Positions 25,681 through 34,962 are shown, numbered from the stretch's first letter. The stretch is 54,159 nt of DNA from Oscillospiraceae bacterium (GCA_015064095.1 SVSW01000005.1:1-54159); one strand, 5' to 3'. The notes: a model not told the origin generated them from the letters alone. Translations and numbers: made by a program.

Positions 25681-26040
25681 ATTCCCTCCCGTGAAACGGG
25701 GAGGATTTCAGTTTCGGTCATAGTCCTAATACTTCCGGCTACGCACAAGTGCGCTTTTTGTTGGCCTGTCAGCCATACAATTGTTACGCAAACCCGCTTG
25801 AGCGGGACTATATCAAAGCCTTCCTGCGGGAGGAAGGTGGCGGCGAAGCCGTCGGAAGGAGCCTGCGTTGCTTAATATTTAGAGTAACGATATCTCAACG
25901 CGCTCTCCCCCACCCGACTACGTCGGGAGCCCCCTCCCGGGGGGAGCCTTTTGCACAGGCTCATTATCACTCTATATTTCGTTTGCTTTTTCTCATCGGC
26001 AATAGCCTTTTTTGAACCGCGCCACTATCGCGTGATTTTC
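25681..26040. repeat. Cluster of REP-like palindromic elements
   Basis: Three hairpin units without coding potential. The first is near 25684-25705 (CCTCCCGT...ACGGGGAGG, imperfect). The second at 25793-25860 starts with CCCGCT-TG-AGCGGG and continues CCTTCCT-GCGGG-AGGAAGG (25819-25837) then GGCGAAGCC. The third at about 25901-25951 holds CCCGAC-TAC-GTCGGG and a C-run/G-run stem ending in GGGGGGAGCC. The combination of a GGAAGG-type stem followed by a GGC-GAA-GCC hairpin resembles short interspersed palindromic repeats of many gut Clostridia. Outside the units nothing else is recognised. Confidence 0.55.
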
Positions 26041-26047
26041 GTCTTAC

Positions 26048-26083
26048 AAAAAAAATAAAGACCGCCGTGCGGTCTTTATTTTT
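26048..26083 (-). terminator. Intrinsic terminator of the rsfS end of the housekeeping block
   Basis: A 15-bp perfect stem (26083-26069 with 26065-26051, loop ACG on the minus strand) followed on the minus strand by TTTATTTTTTTTG. It stands 8 nt after the rsfS stop codon. Confidence 0.92.
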
Positions 26084-26091
26084 CGTTTGTT

Positions 26092-26457
26092 TCAGTTTTC
26101 ATCGCGATAGAGCTTATCGAGATTGTAGAAATCTCTCGCCTCGCGGCTGAAAATGTGTACGATAACAGAAGCATAGTCAAGAATGATCCAGCTTCCGTTA
26201 TCTCTGCCCTCGGTGCGTATAGGCTCAACTCCGCGCAGCCCGATCTTGTGCTCGACCTCGCCGATAAGGGCTTTGACCTGAGTTGACGAGTTGCCGGTGC
26301 AAATAACGAAGTAATCTGCGATCGAGGTCTTTTCCGTCACGTGCACTACCTTTATATCTCTCCCCTTCTTTGAGTCGAGCACCTCGGCGATCGCCTCGGC
26401 AAGCTCCTTCGGATCTTTATCGGTTAGGGGCGTCAAGTTTTCTGTTTTTTCTTCCAT
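26092..26457 (-). CDS. rsfS: Ribosomal silencing factor RsfS
   Basis: A 121-residue RsfS/Iojap-family protein. It binds ribosomal protein L14 and blocks joining of the 30S and 50S subunits when nutrients are scarce. Family blocks are clear: ADYFVICTGNSSTQVKAL, GSWIILDYASVIVHIF and REFYNLDKL-like near the C-terminus (here REARDFYNLDKLY). An acidic N-terminal extension of about 20 residues precedes the domain. Last gene of the block, 26 nt after yqeK and directly before the terminator; yqeK-rsfS order is common in Bacillota. Confidence 0.96.
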   Translation of the reverse strand: MEEKTENLTPLTDKDPKELAEAIAEVLDSKKGRDIKVVHVTEKTSIADYFVICTGNSSTQVKALIGEVEHKIGLRGVEPIRTEGRDNGSWIILDYASVIVHIFSREARDFYNLDKLYRDEN

Positions 26458-26483
26458 TTTTGACTTCTCCGTTTTGATTAATA

Positions 26484-27107
26484 TTATTTTTTAATTATTA
26501 ATTCATTTAAAGCATCTACTGTATCGGTGCTTATAGGTCTTTCTTCTTCAAGGAGTGCCGAAACCGTCATTTTGAACGAGGTTATCAGCACATCGCGAAG
26601 GTGTGCGTCTTTTTTTGATTTTTCCATGCTTTTTGGGTCTTTTGACCAAAACATTTCGCGCAAGCGAACGCAATCGGGGAATTTCCTTGTTTCGTCAATA
26701 TAATCAGCAAGATATATAAGCTTTTCCGTCAGCGTCATACCCGCGTGACCCGTAGTATGCCAGCGAACAGCCGAAACTACATCGGCGGTTGCAAATTCCG
26801 GGTATTTTTCGGGGATAAGAAGCGCTGCGGTCTTTGCATGAAGCGTTTTGTCCGCAATTATTTCCGCTTTCGTTGGCTCGATTCCGTGCTCGCGCAAAAT
26901 TTTTACGTGTTCTTCGACCGTCAATTCTTTTGTTATATCGTGCAGCAGCGCGGCGGCACGCAAAACGTCTGTTTTCTCGGGTGCATAAAGCTCACCGAGC
27001 ATTATCGCTGCTTTTTCAACCGCGAGCGTGTGCGCGCGGCGCTTTTCGGACATTTGTGCAGTTTCTATTTTGCGCCGCAGCTCATTTAAAGTTTTTTCGT
27101 TTATCAT
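26484..27107 (-). CDS. yqeK: HD-domain hydrolase, YqeK family
   Basis: A 207-residue HD-superfamily phosphohydrolase. The metal-binding HD pair is visible in AALLHDITKEL (about residue 53), with an upstream His in KRRAHTLAVEKAA and a downstream His in VRWHTTGHAGMT. YqeK proteins hydrolyse symmetrical diadenosine tetraphosphate (Ap4A) to ADP in the cytosol. The start overlaps the nadD stop by 4 nt, so the two are translationally coupled. This nadD-yqeK-rsfS order is a strong family marker. Confidence 0.93.
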   Translation of the reverse strand: MINEKTLNELRRKIETAQMSEKRRAHTLAVEKAAIMLGELYAPEKTDVLRAAALLHDITKELTVEEHVKILREHGIEPTKAEIIADKTLHAKTAALLIPEKYPEFATADVVSAVRWHTTGHAGMTLTEKLIYLADYIDETRKFPDCVRLREMFWSKDPKSMEKSKKDAHLRDVLITSFKMTVSALLEEERPISTDTVDALNELIIKK

Positions 27108-27709
27108 TTTGATCCGTAAAGCCCGTTTTCCTTTATATAATGTAAGATCTCGGGTGTCAAATAATTTTCCGTCGGCTTGCCGCTCGCTATGAGCTCACGA
27201 AGCTCGCTTGACGAGATGTTTATTGCATCTGCATCTATCATCGTAATATCCGAAGAAAATTTATCTTTATATTCCGCCAGCTTTTTTCTCAAAAGCTCGC
27301 CTGCTTCGGAATCGTTTTCACGCCTGATGCCGACGGGTGTGCAAAGCGAGAATATCTCCTCGGCGCAAAACCAAGTATCAAGAGTAAGCAGCATATCCGT
27401 GCCGCAAAGCAGATAAAGCTCCCTGCCCTCTCTTGCAAGCTCGCGCAGGGTCAGCACGGTATAGCTTTTTCCTCCGCGCTTTATCTCCATATCGGAAATT
27501 TGCACGTTTTTGATGTCAGAAAACGCGATCTTGCACATTCGAAGCCTTGCGATTGGGTTATCCCCATATCCGACCGTTTTGTGCGGAGGTATTGCCGTGG
27601 GGATTATGAGCAGCTCGTCAAGCCCCATTTGCTCCGAAAACGCGCGTGCGGCGCCGATATGACCGATGTGCGGCGGTGAGAACGTTCCGCCGAAAATACC
27701 GGTTTTCAT
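27104..27709 (-). CDS. nadD: Nicotinate-nucleotide adenylyltransferase
   Basis: A 201-residue enzyme that converts nicotinate mononucleotide and ATP to deamido-NAD in NAD synthesis. The nucleotidyltransferase motif is GGTFSPPHIGH (residues 7-17), with Ser where many homologues have Asp. The C-terminal ATP motif is ISSSELRELI. The segment FMCGTD-like (LLCGTDMLLTLDTWF) is also typical. It overlaps yhbY and yqeK by 4 nt at either end. Confidence 0.96.
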   Translation of the reverse strand: MKTGIFGGTFSPPHIGHIGAARAFSEQMGLDELLIIPTAIPPHKTVGYGDNPIARLRMCKIAFSDIKNVQISDMEIKRGGKSYTVLTLRELAREGRELYLLCGTDMLLTLDTWFCAEEIFSLCTPVGIRRENDSEAGELLRKKLAEYKDKFSSDITMIDADAINISSSELRELIASGKPTENYLTPEILHYIKENGLYGSK

Positions 27710-27993
27710 GGCAGCTCGATCTTTTTGTGCTTTTCCGACTCGCGGTAAAGCACGAGCTTAAAGCCTATAACGGCAACGACGTCGGAATTCGTGGCTTTTG
27801 CGAGCTCCTCTGCCGCCTCCTTGGTTGTATAAGGACAGGTCTCAAGCGTTTTCAGCTTGATAAGCTCACGCGCCTCAAGCGCGTCCGAGACCGTTTTTAT
27901 TAAATTTTCGCTGATGCCGTCTTTGCCGATCTGCATGATCGTGTCAAGATTGACGGCGAGCGAGCGAAGGTATGCTCTTTGTTTTGATGTCAT
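27706..27993 (-). CDS. yhbY: CRM-domain RNA-binding protein YhbY
   Basis: A 95-residue single CRM-domain protein that associates with pre-50S ribosomal particles. The start SKQRAYLRSLAVNLDTIMQIG, the GKDG loop (about 23-26) and the pattern VAVIGFKLVLYRESEK are diagnostic. It overlaps the rdgB and nadD genes by 4 nt on each side. The link to ribosome assembly fits its neighbours nadD-yqeK-rsfS, a common group in Bacillota. Confidence 0.95.
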   Translation of the reverse strand: MTSKQRAYLRSLAVNLDTIMQIGKDGISENLIKTVSDALEARELIKLKTLETCPYTTKEAAEELAKATNSDVVAVIGFKLVLYRESEKHKKIELP

Positions 27994-28589
27994 ATGAACA
28001 TTTCTCTCAATTTTAATAGATTTCCAAGCTTTTCTGTGGCTTTTGCGCGGTGGCTGACAAGGTTTTTCTCATCTGGGGTCAGCTCTGCATACGTTTTTCC
28101 GAGCTCATCGACCCAGAAAAGCGGATCGTATCCAAATCCTCCCTCGCCGCGCGGATTAACGAGTATCTCGCCGTAGGTTTCGCCGGCTGCCACCAGCGGC
28201 TTTTTCGTATTCGGGAACACGCACGCGATAGTGCAGACGAATTTTGCCGCACGGTTCGGCTCTTTGCCAAGCTCCGAAATAAGCTTTGCGTTGTTTTTCT
28301 CGTCATTTGTGTCCTCACCGCCGTAGCGCGCGGAGTATATTCCCGGTGCGCCGCCGAGCGCCTCAACGCAGAGCCCCGAATCGTCACCTATGCCGATATA
28401 TCCCGACTGTGCTGCGAATCTCGCCTTGATAATTGCGTTTTCCTCGAAGGTTGCTCCGTCCTCAACGATCTCCCCGAAAAGTCCGACGTCTTCGAGCGAA
28501 AGTATTTCAATATCCGGCACGTATTTGCGTAAAAGCGTTTGCAGCTCTGCTATCTTGTGCTTATTGTGAGAGGCTAAAACTGCTTTCAT
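27990..28589 (-). CDS. rdgB: XTP/dITP diphosphatase (RdgB/HAM1)
   Basis: A 199-residue nucleotide-pool cleaning enzyme that hydrolyses dITP and XTP to monophosphates, avoiding their insertion into DNA and RNA. The substrate motif SHNKHKIAEL (residues 6-15), the catalytic GIGDDSGLCVEALGGAPGIY and the SHRAKA motif near the C-terminus are all present. Length is normal. Start and stop overlap ftsY and yhbY by 4 nt, so it is part of a coupled string. Confidence 0.96.
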   Translation of the reverse strand: MKAVLASHNKHKIAELQTLLRKYVPDIEILSLEDVGLFGEIVEDGATFEENAIIKARFAAQSGYIGIGDDSGLCVEALGGAPGIYSARYGGEDTNDEKNNAKLISELGKEPNRAAKFVCTIACVFPNTKKPLVAAGETYGEILVNPRGEGGFGYDPLFWVDELGKTYAELTPDEKNLVSHRAKATEKLGNLLKLREMFI

Positions 28590-29509
28590 TCTTCCTCTCC
28601 CCCGTTCGGTATCAATGCGCCGATGAACTCCTCGGCGTCAAAGCTCTCCATATCGTCTATCTGCTCGCCGACACCGACAAATTTGACGGGTATGCCGAGC
28701 GCTTGCTTGATAGATATAACGATGCCGCCCTTTGCCGTACCGTCGAGCTTGTTGAGAATAAGCCCCGTGATCTCGGCGGAATTTTTGAATTCCTTTGCCT
28801 GCAATATCGCGTTTTGACCCGTCGTTGCGTCAAGCACGAGCAGATTTTCGCGGCATGCGCCCGGCAGCTCGCGGTCGATCACTCGGTTTATCTTCGAGAG
28901 CTCATTCATAAGATTTTTCTTGTTTTGCAGGCGGCCTGCAGTATCGATTATCAGCACATCGGCGCCGCGGTTCTTCGCATAATTGACTGCATCGTAAACG
29001 ACTGCGGCAGGATCCGAGCCCTCGCTCTGACGTACCATTTCAACGCCTGCGCGATCGCACCAAACAGCAAGCTGGTCTATGGCTGCGGCGCGGAAGGTAT
29101 CTGCCGCCGCAACGACGACCTTTTTGCCCTCTCGCTTTAATTTGTTGGAAATTTTGCCGATAGACGTGGTCTTTCCCGCACCGTTGACGCCGATGACGAG
29201 CACGACCGCCGGTTTACCGTCAAGCTTCAGCGGTTCACCCTCGCCTATCATCTCGCCAAGGATCTCGCGAAGTGCGTTCGTAACCTCCGACGGCTCGCGA
29301 AGACGTCCGGCCTTCACGCGCTCGCGGAGTTCATCTATAATGGTTTCCGTTGCCTCAACGCCGACGTCGGCACAGATAAGCAGCTCCTCAAGCTCTTCAA
29401 GCAGATCATCGTCAACGCGCGTAAAAGAGCGCGCGATGCCGGCAAAGCCGCCGAATATCGCCTTTTGGGTGTTTTTCAGACCGTTTTTCAGTTTATCAAA
29501 AAATTTCAT
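28586..29509 (-). CDS. ftsY: Signal recognition particle receptor FtsY
   Basis: A 307-residue SRP GTPase that docks ribosome-nascent chain complexes at the membrane with Ffh/4.5S RNA. The ATG at 29509 is chosen because AAGGTG precedes it by 9 nt and the protein then begins MKFFDKLKNGLKNTQ, the usual short Gram-positive N-terminus. G1 is GVNGAGKTTSIGK, G3 is DTAGR, and G4 is NKLD (Thr of TKLD replaced by Asn), followed by GTAKGG. An acidic A domain is almost absent. It overlaps the 3' end of smc by 14 nt and rdgB by 4 nt. Confidence 0.96.
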   Translation of the reverse strand: MKFFDKLKNGLKNTQKAIFGGFAGIARSFTRVDDDLLEELEELLICADVGVEATETIIDELRERVKAGRLREPSEVTNALREILGEMIGEGEPLKLDGKPAVVLVIGVNGAGKTTSIGKISNKLKREGKKVVVAAADTFRAAAIDQLAVWCDRAGVEMVRQSEGSDPAAVVYDAVNYAKNRGADVLIIDTAGRLQNKKNLMNELSKINRVIDRELPGACRENLLVLDATTGQNAILQAKEFKNSAEITGLILNKLDGTAKGGIVISIKQALGIPVKFVGVGEQIDDMESFDAEEFIGALIPNGGEEE

Positions 29510-32500
29510 CCCAAGTGTCACCTTTCTTTTTGGCGATCTCGCCCACGTCAAGCTCAAGCACCTTCGAAATACCGTGCTCCGGCATCGTTACGCCGTAAAG
29601 GCGGTTTGCCGCCTCCATCGTGCCGCGGCGGTGCGTGATGACGACGAATTGAGTGCCGTCCGTGTATCGCTTTATGTACTCTGCAAAGCGCGTGACATTG
29701 ACCTCGTCAAGCGCCGCCTCGATCTCGTCGAGTATGCAGAACGGAGTGGGGTTGACCTGAATGATCGCAAAGAACAGAGCTATCGCGATAAACGACTGCT
29801 CTCCGCCCGAAAGCTGCATCAGCGATTTGATGATCTTTCCGGGAGGTGCTGCTTTGATCTCAATGCCCGAACCGAGCACGTCGTCGGGATCTGTCAGCGA
29901 AAGCTCTGCCGAGCCGCCGCCAAACAGCTCCGAGAACACTCGGTTGAAGTTCTCGTTTATGCGGTTGAACGCATCAAGGAAGGTCGATTTCATCTCACCG
30001 TCGATCCTTGAAAGTATGCTTTCAAGATCGGCCTTGGACTTTGTCAGATCCTCGATCTGTCCCGACATATAATCGTATCTCGCCTTGATCTCTTTATACT
30101 TTTCAACGGCATCAAGGTCGACGTTTCCGATAGCGCGCAGCTTATTTCGGCACTCCGTTTGGATAGCCTGAACCTCGCGCCTCGTTTCCTCGTTTATCGC
30201 GGGATATCCGAGCGCTATTGCTTCGCTTCTCGTGATCCCGTGCTCCTCGGTCAGCTTATTTGCGAGCTTATCCTGTGTATCGCGCAGATTTTCAAGCTTC
30301 GTTTCGTATTTTGTATACTCGCGGAAGATGAGCTCCTTTTCGTTCATCTTGGCGCGCAGCTTTGCGCCGAGCGCGTTGAGAAGACGCTCAAACTCAAAAT
30401 TATCCTCCTCAAGTGCCGTTCGGCGATCCGAAAGCTTTTTGAGTTTATCGGAGCTCTCTGCGAATTTCTCGCGGTTTTCGCGGCGCTCAGCCTCGATCTG
30501 CGCAATCTGGGCACGCAGCCCTTCAATTCTTTCATTTGCCTCGCCGATCTGCTCGCTAAGTCTTGCAAGCGTATCGTTCGATGCGCCGATAAGCGTTTCT
30601 TCCGTTTCTATATCCTTGCGCAAAGAGTTTATACCGATAAATTCGGCCGTCATCTTCTCGCTGATCGCATCGCGTTCTGCAAGCTTTTCGTTGCGCTTTA
30701 TATTCGTATCCGAGCGATATGCGGATATCTCCTCGCGCGTAGCTGCAAGTCTTTCTATTTCGGCCGAGAAGGTCTTGATCTCCTCCTCGTTCTTTTGTCG
30801 CACCTCTCCGAGTGCTCCGAGATCGACACGCAGCTTTTCAAGCAAGGTATTATTGGCATCGAGCTTTGCCGCAAGCTGGCTGAGCGCATTCTGCTCGCTC
30901 GTGCGCAGCATATTTATAAGCTTTATCTTATCCTCGCAGGCGTTTTTCGCCGATACGACCTTTTCATACTCTCGGTTTTGTCTTTCGCGCTCTTTTTCGG
31001 TGTCCTCAATATCCGCGCGCAGTCCCGTCAGCTCCGATTCGAGATTTTTGATCTCACCGGCGCGTCCGAGAATACCGCCCTTGGTCTTTGACGAGCCGCC
31101 TGTGAACGAGCCGCCGGCATTGATCTGCTGACCGTCAAGCGTGACGGCGCGAACACGGTAGCGCATGGCGCGCGCCATATCGGTCGCATTATCTATATTG
31201 TCAAAAATCACAGTTCTGCCGAGCAGATTTGACACCACTCCGCGGAATTTTTCATCGCAGGAAACAAGGCTGTCGGCAATTCCGATATACCCGCGATAGC
31301 TCGCGGCGGACTGAAGCTCGTCCGTCAGGAAAGACGGTTTCATTGACGAAAGGGGAAAGAACGTGGCTCGGCCTGCCTGCGCCTGCTTTAAGCAGTACAT
31401 AGCAGCCTTCGCGGCGCTTTCGTCTGCCACGACTATATGCTGAAGATTTGCGCCGAGCGCAGTCTCAATTGCGGTTATATACTTGTCCTCAACCGAAATG
31501 ACGCGTGACAGAGGACCGTATATTTTTGCGCAGCGAACACCGTTCGGATCGGTTATTCTGCCTTCCGAATACTGTTTCATTACATACCGAACGCTACTGT
31601 TATAACCCTCGAACTGCTCCTCCATTATCTTGAAGTTTTCAATTCTTTGGATTATCGAATCGCGGCGGAAGCGCATTTTGGCAAGCTCCGAATCCGTTTT
31701 TTCGAGCTCGTCAAGCTTTGCATCGGCATCGCTTTCTTGCTTTGATCTCTCGTTTTCCGTTTCATCAAGCGATGCGGAATAAGAATCTATCATCGCCTGC
31801 TTCTCGGCACACTGTGACGAAAGTATGCCCGAGGTCTTTTCATACTCGGCAATATCCGTGCGCACCGTTCCGCTTTTGTCTTCGTCGGTAATATTAGCGT
31901 CTTCAAGCACTCGCACGCGCACTCGAAGTTCGTTTTCCTCTTTGTCTATGCGGCGAATATCCTCAAGCGCGGCGGCAAGATCAAGCTCCATTGCGCTTGC
32001 CTCGCGGTCAGCCGCTTTTTGCTCCTCCGTGAGCCTTTCATATTCCGAAAGTTTCTTTGAGAGCTCCTCGCCGAGAGCGCGTTTTTTGTTCTCGCGTGCC
32101 GACTTGACCTCGTTTTCCGTGTTTATCGCACCCTCGGAATTCGCAATTCCCGCCTGTGCCGATGCGATAAGCTCATTTATATGCAAAAGATTGGTTTCAC
32201 TGACCTTATAATCACTTTCGAGCGCGTGATTTTCGTCTGTTGCCTCGCGTATCTCTCGATATATCTGCTCAGACGACAGCTTTGAGTTCTGCGAATCCTC
32301 AAAAAGCTTTGCGTTCTGGCGCTCGTACTCGGCGATCGCGGACTCTGCGTTTTCAAGATCAAAAGCCGTGCGGCGGAACGCCTCATCGGCCGTTTCCATA
32401 TCTGCACGGAGCTTTTCCGTATCATAAAGCCAAAGCTGAACGTCGGCTTTTTTCTTTTTATCAAGCAGCTCAATGGCGCGTGTGGCCTTTGCCGCCTCTT

Positions 32501-33125
32501 TTTCAAGCGGAGCGACCTGAGCTTCGACCTCTATAAAAACATCGTTTATGCGAACCATGTTTTCCTCGGTCTGCGCAAGCTTTCTTTCCGTTTCCGTCTT
32601 TTTGTGGCGGAAGCGCGCGATACCCGCGGCGTCCTCGAAGATGCTCCTTCTCTCGTCGCTCTTTCTTGATATTATCTCGGCGATCTTACCCTGACCGATG
32701 ATCGAATATCCGTCACGGCCGATACCCGTGTTCATGAAAAGCTCGTAGATATCCTTAAGCCTTACGGGCTTTCTGTTTATAAAATACTCACTCTCGCCGG
32801 CTCTGTAATAGCGGCGAGTGACCGTGACCTCGTCATACGGGCTGTCAAGCCTTGCCGTGTCACCTGTATTATCAAAGGTGATCGACACCTCGGCAAAGCC
32901 CATTTGACGGCGGCTGTCGGCACCTGCAAAAATGATATCCTCCATTTTTGCGCCGCGTATACTTTTTGCGGAGATCTCACCGAGAACCCAGCGCATGGCG
33001 TCCGAAATATTCGATTTTCCGCTTCCGTTGGGTCCCACGATGACCGTTGTGCCGCCCTCAAAGGTCAGCTTGGTCTTATCGGGAAAGGATTTGAAGCCCT
33101 GCATTTCAAGCGATTTAAGATACAC
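29496..33125 (-). CDS. smc: Chromosome segregation protein SMC
   Basis: A 1209-residue ATPase of the condensin complex. Walker A is GPNGSGKSN (about 32-40). Long coiled coils flank a hinge (about 500-670, with EGYNSSVRYVMK and DGQQINAGGSFTGGS). The signature motif LSGGEQ and Walker B ILDEIEAALDEVN are near the C-terminus. It works with ScpA and ScpB, which are encoded in this same window at 47165-48545. The usual smc-ftsY order is kept. Start with AGGAGG-like site 6 nt upstream. Confidence 0.98.
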   Translation of the reverse strand: MYLKSLEMQGFKSFPDKTKLTFEGGTTVIVGPNGSGKSNISDAMRWVLGEISAKSIRGAKMEDIIFAGADSRRQMGFAEVSITFDNTGDTARLDSPYDEVTVTRRYYRAGESEYFINRKPVRLKDIYELFMNTGIGRDGYSIIGQGKIAEIISRKSDERRSIFEDAAGIARFRHKKTETERKLAQTEENMVRINDVFIEVEAQVAPLEKEAAKATRAIELLDKKKKADVQLWLYDTEKLRADMETADEAFRRTAFDLENAESAIAEYERQNAKLFEDSQNSKLSSEQIYREIREATDENHALESDYKVSETNLLHINELIASAQAGIANSEGAINTENEVKSARENKKRALGEELSKKLSEYERLTEEQKAADREASAMELDLAAALEDIRRIDKEENELRVRVRVLEDANITDEDKSGTVRTDIAEYEKTSGILSSQCAEKQAMIDSYSASLDETENERSKQESDADAKLDELEKTDSELAKMRFRRDSIIQRIENFKIMEEQFEGYNSSVRYVMKQYSEGRITDPNGVRCAKIYGPLSRVISVEDKYITAIETALGANLQHIVVADESAAKAAMYCLKQAQAGRATFFPLSSMKPSFLTDELQSAASYRGYIGIADSLVSCDEKFRGVVSNLLGRTVIFDNIDNATDMARAMRYRVRAVTLDGQQINAGGSFTGGSSKTKGGILGRAGEIKNLESELTGLRADIEDTEKERERQNREYEKVVSAKNACEDKIKLINMLRTSEQNALSQLAAKLDANNTLLEKLRVDLGALGEVRQKNEEEIKTFSAEIERLAATREEISAYRSDTNIKRNEKLAERDAISEKMTAEFIGINSLRKDIETEETLIGASNDTLARLSEQIGEANERIEGLRAQIAQIEAERRENREKFAESSDKLKKLSDRRTALEEDNFEFERLLNALGAKLRAKMNEKELIFREYTKYETKLENLRDTQDKLANKLTEEHGITRSEAIALGYPAINEETRREVQAIQTECRNKLRAIGNVDLDAVEKYKEIKARYDYMSGQIEDLTKSKADLESILSRIDGEMKSTFLDAFNRINENFNRVFSELFGGGSAELSLTDPDDVLGSGIEIKAAPPGKIIKSLMQLSGGEQSFIAIALFFAIIQVNPTPFCILDEIEAALDEVNVTRFAEYIKRYTDGTQFVVITHRRGTMEAANRLYGVTMPEHGISKVLELDVGEIAKKKGDTWDEIF

Positions 33126-33137
33126 AGGCGATCCTCC

Positions 33138-34157
33138 TTACATAATATACTCTATTTCTATATTATATCCTATAATGTCGATTTTTTCAAGAACTTTTAT
33201 CCGATTTATTCCGTATTTTTCCGAAAGGCTCAAAACATTCCGCCTTTTTTGCCCCGCGGCGCGCGAAACCGCACCGGGTGCGACGTAGATAATAAGATCA
33301 TCTCCCGTTTTTTCGGTCTTGTCAATCATCTCGCAAATACGCTTAAAATAAAGCTCATTCATTGCAAGCTCGCCGACTGCGGGGTGATTTGCGCCGCCGA
33401 AGACTGCCTCGTCGGACGCAAGATTTTCAGATGCGCAAAGTCCGACGCGAATAACATCTACACCCTCACGGTCAAAAACGTCGAGCACCCCGGCGGCACG
33501 GCTCGCGGCGACCTCACCGGTCATAGGTGTGTACTTGCCCATCTTCGCAAGCGTGCAAAGATCGGTATCACGGAAAACGACTGTCGGATAAACGCGCGCG
33601 GCCTCACAGCCCCATGCGGCGATATTTCTCGCCGTATCAAGCTCGCCGTCGGGCGTAGCAGAGGGCAGACCTACCATCATTTGACCGACTACCGAAAAGC
33701 CTGCATTTTTCAAGGCAAAAACTGCATTTTTCGACTGCTCGGCGGTATGCCCGCGCCGTGCGGCGCGAAGCACCGCATCATCTGTGCTCTGTATACCGAG
33801 TTCAACCGCCGAAACCGTATATTTTTTAAGTATTTCGATGATCTCGCCGTTTATATAATCGGGTCGAGTTGACAGCCTGATGCCGATGACCTTGCCCGAG
33901 TTGACGTACTCTTGCGCAAGGTCAAGCAGATATATCATAAGACCGCGGTCGATTCCCGTGAACGATCCGCCGAAAAATGCGATCTCTGCTGTTCTTTCGC
34001 CGAGTGTTGCGAGTGCCGTTTCTATTTCGTTTTTAACCCCGGACGGATCAAAATCCGTGTGCCCCGATATCGTTCTTTGATTGCAGAAAATGCAATCGTT
34101 GGGACAGCCGAGATGCGGTATGAATATCGGTATATTTGCGTGCCCGTGTTTTTTCAT
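33138..34157 (-). CDS. Elp3-like radical SAM protein
   Basis: A 339-residue radical SAM enzyme. The ATG at 34157 follows GAGGG by 6 nt; an upstream in-frame ATG at 34220 lacks such a site. The cluster motif is CPNDCIFC (Cys18, Cys22, Cys25, C-x3-C-x2-C). FFGGSFTGI and the VELGIQS block are typical of the Elp3/MiaB-like group, but the acetyltransferase domain of Elp3 is absent. Members of this short form often lie between rnc and smc in Clostridia; their substrate is unknown, tRNA being the usual guess. It ends 13 nt before the smc start. Confidence 0.88.
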   Translation of the reverse strand: MKKHGHANIPIFIPHLGCPNDCIFCNQRTISGHTDFDPSGVKNEIETALATLGERTAEIAFFGGSFTGIDRGLMIYLLDLAQEYVNSGKVIGIRLSTRPDYINGEIIEILKKYTVSAVELGIQSTDDAVLRAARRGHTAEQSKNAVFALKNAGFSVVGQMMVGLPSATPDGELDTARNIAAWGCEAARVYPTVVFRDTDLCTLAKMGKYTPMTGEVAASRAAGVLDVFDREGVDVIRVGLCASENLASDEAVFGGANHPAVGELAMNELYFKRICEMIDKTEKTGDDLIIYVAPGAVSRAAGQKRRNVLSLSEKYGINRIKVLEKIDIIGYNIEIEYIM

Positions 34158-34178
34158 AAAATCCCTCGAAAACCAAGT

Positions 34179-34214
34179 AATTGCAGGGATATTTGGATAA
34201 TATTCCCTGCAATT
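34179..34214 (-). other. Intercistronic hairpin between rnc and the radical SAM gene
   Basis: An 11-bp perfect inverted repeat (AATTGCAGGGA at 34179-34189 and TCCCTGCAATT at 34204-34214, 14-nt loop). No T-run follows on the minus strand, so it is not a terminator. It could be a processing or stability element of the transcript. Confidence 0.5.
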
Positions 34215-34242
34215 TCGCATTTAAATAATAGTATTAATTAAA

Positions 34243-34962
34243 TCAATTTTCAAGCTCGCCGAACAGCTTTAACGCTTCTCGCGCCGCATTTTGCTCGGCG
34301 TCTTTTTTTGTTTTTCCGCTACCCTTGCCGATTATATTGCTGCCCATTCTCGCTTCGACCGTGAACGTCTTTGCATGATCCGGGCCTTCCTCGGAAATGA
34401 GCACGTATGAAAGATTGGCTGCGCCGTCCTGCTGCAAGAACTGTTGAAGAAAGGTTTTATAATCCTTGCTCTGTCCGCGTGCGAGCAAGCGCTCAAGCTC
34501 CTCCGAAATAAACGGCAAAAGAAATTTTTTAACGGTTTCTTGATTGCCCGAGTCGATATACATAGCGGCAAGCAAAGCCTCAAAGGCATCGGACAGCATG
34601 GATTTATTGTTCCTGCCGCCGTTTTTCTCCTCACCGACACCGAGCAGAAGATAATCGTTCAATCTGATCTGGTTCGCAAAGCCCGCAAGTGCGCGCTCGC
34701 AAACGACTTCGGCGCGCATCTTTGTGAGATCCCCCTCATCACGGTCGCGAAACTTTGCAAAAAGATACTCACTCGTGATAATAGACAGAACGGAATCTCC
34801 GAGAAATTCAAGCCTTTCGTTGCATCTGCAATCAGGCTCTTTTATTCTGTGCTCGTTTTTATATGACGAATGCGTCATTGCGGTGCGCAGAAGTCCGATA
34901 TTTTTAAATTTATAATCTATTGCGGCTTCAAGCCCCGAGAGGGCTTTCGGTAATGCGTTCAT
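34243..34962 (-). CDS. rnc: Ribonuclease III
   Basis: A 239-residue dsRNA endonuclease that processes rRNA precursors and some mRNAs. The catalytic motif NERLEFLGDSVLS (about residues 48-60) and the second acidic site DAFEALLAAMYID are present. The C-terminal dsRNA-binding domain (about 165-236) ends with GKGSGKTKKDAEQNAAREAL. The start overlaps plsX by 4 nt. The usual acyl-carrier-protein gene between plsX and rnc is missing here. Confidence 0.97.
   Translation of the reverse strand: MNALPKALSGLEAAIDYKFKNIGLLRTAMTHSSYKNEHRIKEPDCRCNERLEFLGDSVLSIITSEYLFAKFRDRDEGDLTKMRAEVVCERALAGFANQIRLNDYLLLGVGEEKNGGRNNKSMLSDAFEALLAAMYIDSGNQETVKKFLLPFISEELERLLARGQSKDYKTFLQQFLQQDGAANLSYVLISEEGPDHAKTFTVEARMGSNIIGKGSGKTKKDAEQNAAREALKLFGELEN

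Noticed and set aside
25681..26040. Degenerate insertion sequence or tRNA in the gap
   Set aside because: No transposase fragment, terminal repeats with target duplication, or cloverleaf with CCA-type 3' end was found; only short palindromic units.
29079..31131. Long plus-strand frames opposite ftsY and smc
   Set aside because: They are Ser/Arg- or Leu/Arg-rich shadows of well-recognised genes, without start signals or homology.
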